A DNA stretch of 7,850 nucleotides from Treponema sp. UBA2869. Lineage in GTDB: Bacteria; Spirochaetota; Spirochaetia; Treponematales; Treponemataceae. The translations under genes were made by a program, and so were the position numbers. Positions within the stretch are counted from its first letter, which is position 1. Each line of letters starts with the position of its first letter. Location of the stretch: positions 4,735-12,584 of the forward strand of contig DEEV01000071.1 of NCBI GenBank assembly GCA_002350445.1. The letters run 5' to 3'. Shown piece after piece: positions 1 through 6,410 of the stretch. The notes beneath the pieces are model-generated. The model was not told the DNA's origin. It saw only the letters and a list, made by a program, of their open reading frames with translations, and did no database searches.

Positions 1-390
1 CAGGCTTTCCCCTACAGCAGCTTCATATTCACACATGTACTGCAAAATGCCTTCGCTTTCGCTTACAGGCGCTTTTTTTTCTATAAAATATGGAAAACGA
101 ATCAGACCAAACGCCTTCTGGGCATCAAGCTTTTCACGAATTTCGTCAAGCATATCCAGAAAATGCTGCATCGTAACATTTGAGTGATACTTATGAAAAA
201 TCTGAATAAACCGGGACATGTGCGTGCCCTTAAAATTGTGCGGAAGATTAACGAACAAATCTACAGTTGCCGTCGTATTCTGAGTCTTGTGATTTTTATC
301 TAAAACCGAAACCGGATAATGAACGCCCTTTACCCCGACCTTCTGCAGCGGAATCTTACGCGTATCCTTTTCGTTCTGAATGTCTCGCAT
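1..390 (-). CDS. folE2: GTP cyclohydrolase IB (FolE2), N-terminal 130 residues, cut by window edge
   Basis: FolE2 opens GTP to 7,8-dihydroneopterin triphosphate, the entry step to folate and to queuosine-type deazapurines; it is a cytosolic metalloenzyme unrelated in sequence to FolE1. Reading the minus strand from the ATG at 390-388 gives 130 codons without a stop to position 1. Family-typical stretches are the start MRDIQNEKDTRKIPLQKVGV (residues 1-20), YPVSVLD (25-31), the signature KGTHMSRF (54-61) and APVSESEG (107-114). Family members are usually about 260 residues, so roughly half is missing, including the part expected to hold the conserved active-site cysteine. The start is well fixed: an in-frame TAA lies at 450-448 and no ATG, GTG or TTG occurs between it and 390. 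There is no Shine-Dalgarno sequence, and a -10 box lies only 9 bases upstream, so the message may be nearly leaderless. Recognition is from family memory, not a search. Confidence 0.93.
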   Translation of the reverse strand, partial: MRDIQNEKDTRKIPLQKVGVKGVHYPVSVLDKNHKTQNTTATVDLFVNLPHNFKGTHMSRFIQIFHKYHSNVTMQHFLDMLDEIREKLDAQKAFGLIRFPYFIEKKAPVSESEGILQYMCEYEAAVGESL

Positions 391-399
391 ATCAAGGTT

Positions 400-428
400 A
401 TTATATAGAAAAAAAACGCCGGAAACAA
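400..428 (-). promoter_or_regulatory. Putative sigma-70-type promoter for folE2
   Basis: On the minus strand TTGTTT (428-423) is separated by 17 bases from a perfect TATAAT (405-400). Transcription would be expected to start near 393, only a few bases before the folE2 ATG at 390. A second TATAAT lies at 456-451, but its best -35-like partner (TTGAGC, 475-470) is only 13 bases away, so I prefer the downstream one. Confidence 0.55.
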
Positions 429-433
429 CAGCG
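409..433 (-). terminator. Weak intrinsic terminator candidate downstream of the HAD gene
   Basis: On the minus strand CGCTG (433-429) can pair with CGGCG (421-417) around a 7-base loop, giving a 5-bp stem with one G-U pair, followed directly by eight T (416-409). The stem is short, so termination would be partial at best. It overlaps the -35 and spacer of the folE2 promoter. Confidence 0.35.
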
Positions 434-483
434 GGGGCAGAAGGGAATTAATTATACAAGAACACCCTTGCTCAAAATATTAT

Positions 484-1137
484 TTATTCTTGATTCACCA
501 CCCCCGCAATTTTATCCAGAGACGGAAGCTTTGCGTAAAGCAGTTTTGAAATTTCTGGGTCGGGCTCGTCCTGGTCGGGAATCATGCACACTTTGCAGCC
601 GGCGCGGTAAGCACTTAGAACTCCGTTTGGGGAATCTTCTACGGCAAGGCAATTCTGAGGCTGTAAGCCAAGCTGTTCGCAGGCAAAGATATAAACATCG
701 GGAGCAGGTTTACCGTTTTGAACCATTCGTGCGGAAATAATTTTATCAAAGCTGTTTTGTATTCCAACGCGCTCAAGATAACGCACTGTGCGGTCTACCG
801 GCGATGCAGTTGCAATTGCCCTAAGAATTTTGTGTTCTTTAAGATAGCTTAAAATTTCAAGGGCGCCAGGCTTTAGTTCCAGACCTTTTTCTGCAAGGAG
901 CTGTTCCATAAGTTCTGCGCGATAAGAACGAACTTTTTCGTAATCAAAATTCGGGTCGCCGGAAATCTTTTTCTGAAATTCCTGTGTAAACGGACGCCCC
1001 AGCGAACGCATATATAATGCCTGTTCATCTGTCATCTTATAGCCAAAATGTTCAAAAGCTTTTGGCCAGCAGATGCGGAAATATTTTTCGGTATCAAGCA
1101 GCGTACCGTCTAAATCAAAAATTACAGCTTTTATCAT
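484..1137 (-). CDS. HAD superfamily phosphatase / phosphoglucomutase-like hydrolase (subfamily IA)
   Basis: A 217-residue soluble HAD hydrolase, normal length for the beta-phosphoglucomutase/phosphoglycolate phosphatase-like group. Motif I is FDLDGT (residues 7-12) with nucleophile D8 and acid/base D10. Motif II is IATAS (108-112) with T110, motif III uses K143 in NGKPAPDVY (141-149), and motif IV is AVEDSPNG (165-172) with E167 and D168 as Mg2+ ligands. Residues 15-80 or so form the helical cap that sets substrate choice; the cap does not let me name the substrate. The start at 1137 puts the motif at the usual distance from the N-terminus and has AGGA (1146-1143) 5 bases upstream. An ATG at 1188 would add 17 unconserved residues. 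The gene lies upstream of folE2 on the same strand, 93 bases away; a role in dephosphorylating a pterin intermediate is possible but only suggested by position. Confidence 0.9.
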   Translation of the reverse strand: MIKAVIFDLDGTLLDTEKYFRICWPKAFEHFGYKMTDEQALYMRSLGRPFTQEFQKKISGDPNFDYEKVRSYRAELMEQLLAEKGLELKPGALEILSYLKEHKILRAIATASPVDRTVRYLERVGIQNSFDKIISARMVQNGKPAPDVYIFACEQLGLQPQNCLAVEDSPNGVLSAYRAGCKVCMIPDQDEPDPEISKLLYAKLPSLDKIAGVVNQE

Positions 1138-1148
1138 AATTGTCCTAT

Positions 1149-1178
1149 ATTTTACATGTAAATCCATTCTGAATGCAA
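1149..1178 (-). promoter_or_regulatory. Putative promoter for the HAD phosphatase gene
   Basis: On the minus strand TTGCAT (1178-1173), 18 bases, then TAAAAT (1154-1149). The predicted start of transcription near 1142 would fall inside or just after the AGGA ribosome binding site (1146-1143), so either the true promoter is further upstream or the AGGA is not used. Low-certainty call. Confidence 0.3.
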
Positions 1179-1193
1179 TTGTATTCATTTTTC

Positions 1194-1221
1194 TTGCTTT
1201 ATGACTATTCTACATTATACC
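1194..1221 (+). promoter_or_regulatory. Putative promoter for the small exported peptide gene and possibly hflX
   Basis: TTGCTT (1194-1199), 16 bases, TATACC (1216-1221), followed by a leader of about 33 bases that contains a T8 run (1235-1242) and GGAG (1247-1250) before the ATG at 1261. It faces away from the HAD promoter, so 1138-1260 is a divergent control region. Confidence 0.35.
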
Positions 1222-1260
1222 TTTTCTGTAATGATTTTTTTTCTACGGAGATACTACACT

Positions 1261-1401
1261 ATGAAAAGACTTGCAACATTTATGCTTATTGCAATGACTT
1301 TTTTGTCAGGACTTTTTGCCGCTGATGTATATGATGATGATCTTTTTGCGTTTGTAAACGGAATCATCGAAAACTACTTTGTATACAAATACAACGACTA
1401 G
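1261..1401 (+). CDS. Small exported peptide, 46 residues, function unknown
   Basis: I do not recognise this gene. From the ATG at 1261 it encodes a clear signal-peptide-like start: MKR, a hydrophobic core (residues 4-19) and an A-x-A-like end at GLFAA (17-21). Cleavage after A20 would leave a 26-residue acidic, aromatic peptide (ADVYDDD at 21-27, ending NYFVYKYND). The ORF can be extended to an ATG at 1201, but that adds 20 residues ahead of the signal peptide. GGAG at 1247-1250 lies 10 bases before the chosen start, which is somewhat long. It sits between the divergent HAD gene and hflX, 46 bases ahead of hflX and on the same strand. It may be a genuine small secreted protein or the 5' stump of a longer exported protein ended by the TAG at 1399-1401. 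Reading past the TAG shows no obvious continuing domain. Confidence 0.5.
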   Translation: MKRLATFMLIAMTFLSGLFAADVYDDDLFAFVNGIIENYFVYKYND

Positions 1402-1420
1402 TACATTAAAAAAAATCCTT

Positions 1421-1447
1421 TTGAAATTGCAGTTTGTAGGTTATACT
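1421..1447 (+). promoter_or_regulatory. Promoter-like sequence abutting the hflX start
   Basis: TTGAAA (1421-1426), 15 bases, TATACT (1442-1447), ending directly at the ATG at 1448. The spacer is short. A transcript from here would begin near 1454, which is a second in-frame ATG of hflX (codon 3), so it would be leaderless. Alternatively AGG at 1438-1440 serves as a weak ribosome site 7 bases before 1448 on a longer message. Confidence 0.3.
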
Positions 1448-2692
1448 ATGGGTATGGTAGAAGTAGAAAAAGAACAGCAGAAAGTGCCTCGTGCGCTTCT
1501 TGTTGGAGAACCAGGTAACGACCTTCAGGAATTAAAAGGTCTTGTTCTTACCCTGGGAATGGACATTATTCAGCGCCTCACTTTGAACCGTCTGGAACCT
1601 ACTCCCGCATATGGAATGGGAACCGGCAAAGCAAAAGAAATTAACGAGCTTGCTCATTCTATAGAAGCAGACTGCATTATTTTTGATTTTAATCTTGAAC
1701 CGCGAAAGCAGCGTAACTGGGAAGAACTTACCGGACTTTCGTGCTTTGACCGTCAGGAAGTAATAATCCGCATTTTTGCACAGCGGGCTCAAACTAAAGA
1801 AGCTGTACTTCAGGTTGAACTTGTAAAGCTTACATATTCTCTTCCGCGGCTCGCCCACATGAACAACGATTTTTCACGGCAGCGTGGCGGCGCGTTTGGA
1901 AATAAGGGTGCCGGCGAAACACAGCTTGAACTTGATCAGCGTATTGTACGCGAAAAAATTGCTTCGGTAAAAAGAGACCTTGCCGAAATTGAGCTTAACA
2001 GAAAAACCCAGCGTAAACAGCGCGGAAAAATGCCTTCGGTCGCGCTTGTAGGCTACACAAATGCAGGAAAATCTTCGCTTTTGAATGCGCTTACAGGAGC
2101 CGACGCTTTTGTAGAAAACAAACTTTTTGCAACGCTCGACCCGCTTACAAGAAAACTCCCTTTAAACGACAGTGCGGGCGTACTTCTTACCGATACAGTA
2201 GGATTTATCAGTAACCTGCCGCATCACCTGATTGACGCGTTTAAGTCAACTTTGGAAGAAGTAACTTACGCCGATCTTCTGCTTGTAGTTTTGGATTCTT
2301 CAGACGAAAATGCACTTTTCCATTACGAAACAGTGTGCAGCGTTCTTGCCGACTTACATGCTGACAAAAATCCAAAGCTTATACTTTTAAACAAAATTGA
2401 CAAGGGTGATGACAAAGGAACTCTTACTGCCTTGCGCCACAAATTTCCGGATGCAATTTGCGTAAGCGCGAAGGAAGAAAAAGGCTTTGTAGAACTTAAA
2501 GACAAAATTTACGAACTTGTTTACGGAGAACTTGCAAATTATATTATTCCTGCTTCAAATACGCCTTTAATAAACGAACTTCGCAAGGCAGGCTGCATTC
2601 AGACCGAAGAATGGCTTGACGACGGAGTTCACATAACGTCGCGTGCAACAGGAAGACTTCTTGCTTTGATTTCGCCATATCTTGTAAAATAA
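1448..2692 (+). CDS. hflX: Ribosome-associated GTPase HflX
   Basis: HflX is a cytosolic GTPase that binds the 50S subunit and, in studied bacteria, splits stalled or hibernating ribosomes under stress. The 414-residue product is normal in length and complete. The N-terminal HflX domain (about 14-185) ends in the hallmark stretch from RQRGGAFGNKGAGETQLELD (144-163) into a basic coiled-coil linker (about 165-195). The G domain shows G1 GYTNAGKS (202-209), switch I FATLDPLTR (227-235), G3 DTVGF (249-253), G4 NKID (315-318) and G5 SAK (340-342). A small C-terminal region with the TSRATGRLLA stretch (397-406) follows. Start: ATG 1448 has a weak AGG 7 bases upstream, and ATG 1454 is equally possible. 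An ATG at 1379 would overlap the preceding gene and add 23 residues unlike the family, so I rejected it. The next gene begins 4 bases after the stop. No hfq or other usual partner is visible beside it. Confidence 0.96.
   Translation: MGMVEVEKEQQKVPRALLVGEPGNDLQELKGLVLTLGMDIIQRLTLNRLEPTPAYGMGTGKAKEINELAHSIEADCIIFDFNLEPRKQRNWEELTGLSCFDRQEVIIRIFAQRAQTKEAVLQVELVKLTYSLPRLAHMNNDFSRQRGGAFGNKGAGETQLELDQRIVREKIASVKRDLAEIELNRKTQRKQRGKMPSVALVGYTNAGKSSLLNALTGADAFVENKLFATLDPLTRKLPLNDSAGVLLTDTVGFISNLPHHLIDAFKSTLEEVTYADLLLVVLDSSDENALFHYETVCSVLADLHADKNPKLILLNKIDKGDDKGTLTALRHKFPDAICVSAKEEKGFVELKDKIYELVYGELANYIIPASNTPLINELRKAGCIQTEEWLDDGVHITSRATGRLLALISPYLVK
2661..2690 (+). promoter_or_regulatory. Promoter-like sequence at the hflX 3' end, ahead of the FliL-like gene
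   Basis: TTGCTT (2661-2666), 18 bases, TAAAAT (2685-2690), then 6 bases to the ATG at 2697. It lies within the last codons of hflX, so it may be chance. There is no Shine-Dalgarno sequence in the bases before the ATG, so either a leaderless transcript or translational coupling to hflX is needed. Confidence 0.3.
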
Positions 2693-2696
2693 ACCA

Positions 2697-3218
2697 ATGC
2701 TTAAATATTTTGCAAAATTTGGATTCAAAAAAACTGACTGCTTTCTTCTTTGCATAATTGCAATTCTTATAATTACGATTATTGCCGGAACCTTTGCAGG
2801 TCTTTCAAAAAAGAAAAATCAGACACCGCAAATTCTTTTACAGACCGGAAAAGCCAGAAACCTAAACGAACCTGTAAATTCTGATTTAGTTGCCTATTAC
2901 GAAATCGGAAAAATCAGAGTGATTACAGAACCGGATGCTTCCGGAAAAAAATCAGATAAAAACGGAACGCCAATGGTAATTTCGCCCTGGCTTGCTTATC
3001 CTCAGGAAGATTCAGTTTTTTTTGAAGAACTTGCCCGCAAACGCGGCGTTATCCGTGGAATATTTTCTGACTATTTTAGCACTCACACAAAAAATCAGCT
3101 TCTTAGCGAAACAGAAACAAAATCTGTAGAAAATCTTATTGAACGAATAAATTCGCAGCTTTCCTTAGGAAAAATATCTGATATTTACTTTACTGATTAC
3201 CTTTTTTTAGATTATTAG
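2697..3218 (+). CDS. FliL-like single-pass membrane protein
   Basis: A 173-residue protein with a short basic cytoplasmic start (FGFKKTD), one transmembrane helix (about residues 15-36) and a periplasmic remainder starting SKKKNQ. The C-terminal part follows the FliL pattern: a region aligned to FliL's helix at RKRGVIRGIFSDYFS (114-128), then SETETKSVENLIERIN (137-152), the typical short LGKISDIYFTDYLF ending (157-170) and the C-terminus. FliL sits around the flagellar stator and affects motor torque; spirochaetes use it with periplasmic flagella and can carry more than one copy. No flagellar gene lies beside it here, so it may be a paralogue with a different job. Residues 80-92 form a polar insert (DASGKKSDKNGTP). 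The assignment rests on pattern memory of a weakly conserved family; a generic secreted or anchored protein is the alternative. The gene starts 4 bases after hflX and lacks a ribosome binding site. Confidence 0.6.
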   Translation: MLKYFAKFGFKKTDCFLLCIIAILIITIIAGTFAGLSKKKNQTPQILLQTGKARNLNEPVNSDLVAYYEIGKIRVITEPDASGKKSDKNGTPMVISPWLAYPQEDSVFFEELARKRGVIRGIFSDYFSTHTKNQLLSETETKSVENLIERINSQLSLGKISDIYFTDYLFLDY

Positions 3219-3225
3219 ATATAAT
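3197..3225 (+). promoter_or_regulatory. Promoter-like sequence directly before the glycosyltransferase gene
   Basis: A perfect TATAAT (3220-3225) stands 6 bases before the ATG at 3232, with a weak TTACCT (3197-3202) 17 bases upstream. The 6 bases between (CACCTT) contain no Shine-Dalgarno match. The predicted transcript would start at about the ATG itself. Confidence 0.45.
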
Positions 3226-3231
3226 CACCTT

Positions 3232-4449
3232 ATGAATATCGCATTATTTTCAGACAGCTACCTTCCTACAAAATCTGGAATTGTAACCGTCGTAGTTCAG
3301 CTTAGAGAGCAGCTTATTAAAGCGGGACATAACGTTGTCCTTGTAACAGTTCAAACAACCCCGGAATTTGCAACAGACGATCCTGATATTTACAGAACAA
3401 AATCGGTTCCGCTCGGACTTGGAACAGACCAGTTTCTTTCCATTCCAAAAATGAAGCCTCTGATTAAATTTCTTAAAGAAAAGAAAATTGATATAATTCA
3501 CTGCCACACAGAATTTGGTCTTGGAAAAGCAGGACTTAAGGCCGCAAGAAAGCTTGGAATTCCTGCAATCTGTACAACGCACACAATGTGGGTTTTGTTC
3601 TATAAACACTATCTGCCGTGCGGCAAACTTATTCCGCCGGGAATTATCAACGCAATTTTGAATCACTATTACAAACAGTTTGATTCTTTAATCGGAGTTT
3701 CTACAAAGGCACGCAATTTCTTTAAGCAGCCAAAAATGCTCCCGAATCAACCGTCGGCAATTGTACCTAATGCAATTGACCGCTCTAAATTTCAGGCAAC
3801 ACACATTACCGCACAGGAACGCCATGAATTACGCGCAAAATACGGTTTTGCAGATGATGATAAAATCATGCTTTTTGTTGGACGAGTTGGTGAAGAAAAA
3901 CGAGTATTTGAACTTCTCGAAGTGTGCAAAAAAGTTTGTGCCGCAAATCCTAAATACAAAATGATTTTTGTTGGCAACGGACCTGCCTTTGAAGAAATGC
4001 AAAACCGCGCCGCAGAAAACATTGCAAACGGGTCAATTGTTTTTGCAGGTTTTATTGAATGGGTTAAGGTTCACGCTTTTTACGAAAGCTGCGATTTGTT
4101 CGTTACAACTTCACTTTCAGAAATGCATTCAATGACAATTCTCGAAGCTCAGCTTTCAGGTTTGCCAATTGTTGTGCGAAACGACGAAAGCTACGCTGAC
4201 TGCGTGTTTGACGGCGTAAACGGCTATGTTACTCAAAGCGAAGACGAAATGTCAGAAAAAATCATTTCGCTTTTGGGAGATGACAAAAAACTTAAAGAAT
4301 TTGGACAGGCCGGTCTGGAAACTACAAAAAAGTTTACAATTGAAACTCATGTAAACAAAACTGTCGAAGTTTATAACCAGGTACTAAAGGCTTACCCGAA
4401 CAAAATTAACGACGAAGAAGTAAATAAAATATTAAAAGAAAAATTCTAA
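3232..4449 (+). CDS. GT-B glycosyltransferase, family GT4
   Basis: A 405-residue cytosolic-face retaining glycosyltransferase using a nucleotide-sugar donor. The N-terminal Rossmann half begins MNIALFSDSYLPTKSGIVTV (1-20), with the glycine-loop region at 12-19, followed by IIHCHTEFGLGKAGL (88-102) and an acceptor-side stretch THTMWVLFYKHYLP (116-129) rich in aromatics and basic residues. The C-terminal half has VPNAIDRSKF (178-187), LFVGRVGEEKRV (214-225) and the donor-binding E-x7-E motif with E297 and E305 in SEMHSMTILEAQLSGLP. The pattern resembles diacylglycerol glucosyltransferases and other envelope glycolipid enzymes; the acceptor cannot be fixed from sequence. The lysine-rich C-terminus (KINDEEVNKILKEKF, 391-405) could be an amphipathic membrane contact. 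The gene starts 13 bases after the FliL-like gene, and pepF follows after 54 bases. Confidence 0.9.
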   Translation: MNIALFSDSYLPTKSGIVTVVVQLREQLIKAGHNVVLVTVQTTPEFATDDPDIYRTKSVPLGLGTDQFLSIPKMKPLIKFLKEKKIDIIHCHTEFGLGKAGLKAARKLGIPAICTTHTMWVLFYKHYLPCGKLIPPGIINAILNHYYKQFDSLIGVSTKARNFFKQPKMLPNQPSAIVPNAIDRSKFQATHITAQERHELRAKYGFADDDKIMLFVGRVGEEKRVFELLEVCKKVCAANPKYKMIFVGNGPAFEEMQNRAAENIANGSIVFAGFIEWVKVHAFYESCDLFVTTSLSEMHSMTILEAQLSGLPIVVRNDESYADCVFDGVNGYVTQSEDEMSEKIISLLGDDKKLKEFGQAGLETTKKFTIETHVNKTVEVYNQVLKAYPNKINDEEVNKILKEKF

Positions 4450-4473
4450 AGCTTTACAAAATTATTAAAAAAA

Positions 4474-4503
4474 GGAGACAGGCTTACACCTGGTAAATAC
4501 ATT
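4474..4503 (+). promoter_or_regulatory. Distant ribosome binding site and small hairpin ahead of pepF
   Basis: GGAG (4474-4477, preceded by a run of A) is the only good Shine-Dalgarno match before pepF, but it lies 26 bases from the ATG. Between them CAGG (4479-4482) can pair with CCTG (4489-4492) around a 6-base loop. Folding would cut the effective distance to about 12 bases. The upstream frame stays open from about 4450 to the ATG, but it has no ATG, GTG or TTG, so the start at 4504 stands. Confidence 0.35.
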
Positions 4504-6303
4504 ATGGCAAACAAAATTCCTGCAAGAAAAGATGTTCCGGCAAAAGACAAGTGGAATTTAAGTTCAATTTTTGCGTCTGATTCTGACTGGGAAAGCGCAT
4601 TAAAAGAGGTTCCTTCGCTTTGTGAAAAAGTTGTACAGAAAAAAGGATTACTCGGAAAATCTGACGGCGATTTACTTGAAGCGTTAAAGCTTCTGGAAAG
4701 AGCTTACCTTAAAATGGAAACTGTTTACCATTATGCAAGTCTTCAGCACGAAGCAGACGAAGATGATACTCAGGCCGCAGACCGCTACGGACGTGCCGCA
4801 ATGGCATACACGCAGATGTCGGCTGAACTCAGCTTTATTGATCCTGAAATTCAGGCAATTGATGAAGCAAAACTTCGCGAATGGATTAAAAAGCCAGACT
4901 TTACAGACTATCGTATTTATATAGAAAAACTTTTACATTTTAAGCAGTTCATTCTAAGCGAAAAGGAAGAACGCATTCTTTCACTGCAGGGTCAGCCGGC
5001 TCAAACTGCCGAAACAGCCTTCAGCATGCTTACAAATGTTGATATGAATAAGACTTTTGGCTCTGTAAATGTAAACGGCGAAGAACATGCACTTACAGAA
5101 ACAACCTGGTCTGTTTTTATGCATAATCACGACCGCAAAGTACGCGAAGAAGCTTACAAAAAGTTCTATGCAAAATACGAAGAACATCAAAATACTATTG
5201 CCGCTCTTTACGCAGGTTCTGTAAATCAGGATGTGTTCAGCATGCGCGCCCGCGGTTATAAATCTTCGCTGGAGCAGGCTCTTTACGGAAATAAAGTTCC
5301 TCTTTCTGTCTACAAAAATCTGATTGACTGCATTCACAAAAACTTTCCTGCCCTTCACGAATATTATTCAATCCGCAAAAAGGCTTTAGGCTTAGACGAA
5401 CTGCGCCATTACGACGTTTACGTTCCGCTTGTAAAATCTGTAGAAACAAAAACTACTTACGAACAGGCCGTTGAAATTTGCCGCAACGCACTTTCTCCAC
5501 TTGGCAAAGAATATACAGACCGGCTTTGCAACGGATTACTTAATGGCTGGGCAGACCGCTACGAAAATGTAGGAAAGAGAAGCGGCGCATTCAGTTCCGG
5601 CTGCTACATTGGAGACCCGTTCATTCTTCTGAATTATAAGGAAGAAAATATCCGCGATGTATTTACAATGGCACACGAAGGCGGTCACAGTATGCACAGC
5701 TGGTATTCAGTTCATAACAATCCTTTTATGTGCTACGACTACACAATTTTCGAAGCAGAAGTTGCGTCAACTTTTAACGAAGAGCTTGTTTTTGAATATC
5801 TTTTGAAAAACGCAAAAGATGCAGACATGAAAAAGTATCTTCTTGCTATGCGTGCGGACGATATTCTTGCAACTCTTTACCGACAGACAATGTTTGCTGA
5901 ATTTGAACTTAAGGCTCACGAGCTTGTAGAAAACGGAACTCCGCTTACTGCTGAACTTTTGCGCAAAATTTACCGCGAACTTCTGGAACAGTATTTTGGC
6001 CCAGAAATGCATTTCGAAAGCAATTCTGATATGGAAGGCTTACGAATTCCACACTTTTACGGAGCATTTTACGTTTATAAATATGCTACAGGAATTTCTG
6101 CCGCTCTTGCACTTGCAAAACGTGTTACAAACGGTGGAGAAAAGGAACGCGAAGATTACTTTAAATTCCTTAAAAGCGGCGGTTCGCGCTACCCTATCGA
6201 AAGCCTGCGCATAGCCGGTGTTGATATGGAAAGTGTTGGACCTGTTCAGGCAGCCTGCGACACCTTTAAGGAAATTGTAGAACAACTAAAAGCTCTTTTG
6301 TAG
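4504..6303 (+). CDS. pepF: Oligoendopeptidase F (M3 zinc metallopeptidase)
   Basis: PepF is a cytosolic zinc endopeptidase that degrades short peptides, typically after peptide uptake. The 599-residue protein is the normal full length. The N-terminal helical region (about 1-200) has the family pattern KDKWNLSSIFASDSDWE (14-30) and later KEERILS (154-160). The catalytic M3 domain carries the zinc motif HEGGH at 391-395 (H391 and H395 as ligands, E392 as base). The third ligand is probably E419 in FEAEVASTFNEE (416-427). The substrate-side block HFYGAFYVYKYATG (517-530) holds conserved tyrosines. No signal peptide is present (start MANKIPARKD), consistent with the cytosol. The start is the first possible ATG; its ribosome binding site is unusually distant. 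It follows the glycosyltransferase gene by 54 bases on the same strand and has no evident functional link to it. Confidence 0.96.
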   Translation: MANKIPARKDVPAKDKWNLSSIFASDSDWESALKEVPSLCEKVVQKKGLLGKSDGDLLEALKLLERAYLKMETVYHYASLQHEADEDDTQAADRYGRAAMAYTQMSAELSFIDPEIQAIDEAKLREWIKKPDFTDYRIYIEKLLHFKQFILSEKEERILSLQGQPAQTAETAFSMLTNVDMNKTFGSVNVNGEEHALTETTWSVFMHNHDRKVREEAYKKFYAKYEEHQNTIAALYAGSVNQDVFSMRARGYKSSLEQALYGNKVPLSVYKNLIDCIHKNFPALHEYYSIRKKALGLDELRHYDVYVPLVKSVETKTTYEQAVEICRNALSPLGKEYTDRLCNGLLNGWADRYENVGKRSGAFSSGCYIGDPFILLNYKEENIRDVFTMAHEGGHSMHSWYSVHNNPFMCYDYTIFEAEVASTFNEELVFEYLLKNAKDADMKKYLLAMRADDILATLYRQTMFAEFELKAHELVENGTPLTAELLRKIYRELLEQYFGPEMHFESNSDMEGLRIPHFYGAFYVYKYATGISAALALAKRVTNGGEKEREDYFKFLKSGGSRYPIESLRIAGVDMESVGPVQAACDTFKEIVEQLKALL

Positions 6304-6332
6304 TGAAACCGGATTAAATATACGTTTGCAAT

Positions 6333-6360
6333 AAAAAAAAACTAAACATTAGGTCTTTTT
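6333..6360 (+). terminator. Weak A/T-rich hairpin after pepF, possible terminator
   Basis: CTAA (6342-6345) pairs with TTAG (6349-6352) over a 3-base loop, and the flanking A9 (6333-6341) and T5 (6356-6360) runs can extend pairing with a bulge. It is weak, but it stands between pepF and the independent promoter of the deaminase gene, where a transcription end is expected. Confidence 0.3.
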
Positions 6361-6381
6361 CTGCCGATATTTAACTAAGAG

Positions 6382-6410
6382 TTGGTTTCTTTAAAAAAAA
6401 GATGTATACT
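6382..6410 (+). promoter_or_regulatory. Sigma-70-type promoter for the deaminase gene
   Basis: TTGGTT (6382-6387), 17 bases including an A8 run, TATACT (6405-6410). Transcription would start near 6417, giving a leader of about 22 bases with AAGGAA (6427-6432) 6 bases before the ATG at 6439. The promoter is overlapped by the inverted repeat CTTTAAA (6389-6395) / TTTAAAG (6410-6416). Confidence 0.65.

Noticed and set aside
451..475. Second TATAAT on the minus strand (456-451) as the folE2 promoter
   Set aside because: No -35-like hexamer at 16-18 bases; the nearest, TTGAGC, is at 13 bases. The promoter at 428-400 is better spaced.
267..740. Plus-strand open frame of 157 codons
   Set aside because: It lies antisense to folE2 and the HAD gene, both of which have clear family motifs. 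Its own translation is basic, low in recognisable pattern, and crosses their intergenic gap.
1138..1188. Longer HAD start at 1188
   Set aside because: It adds 17 residues before the FDLDGT motif, which usually lies within the first 10-15 residues; the start at 1137 has an AGGA 5 bases upstream.
1379..1447. Longer hflX start at 1379
   Set aside because: It would overlap the small exported peptide gene and add 23 residues that do not resemble HflX; starts at 1448 or 1454 fit better.
3250..3666. Minus-strand open frame of 138 codons inside the glycosyltransferase gene
   Set aside because: Cysteine- and asparagine-rich translation typical of an antisense shadow; the plus-strand frame has the full GT4 motif set.
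4479..4492. Hairpin before pepF as a terminator or riboswitch
   Set aside because: Only 4 bp, with no T run after it, and too small for an aptamer.
4981..5358. Minus-strand open frame of 125 codons inside pepF
   Set aside because: Antisense to a well-conserved peptidase; no motif or ribosome site supports it.
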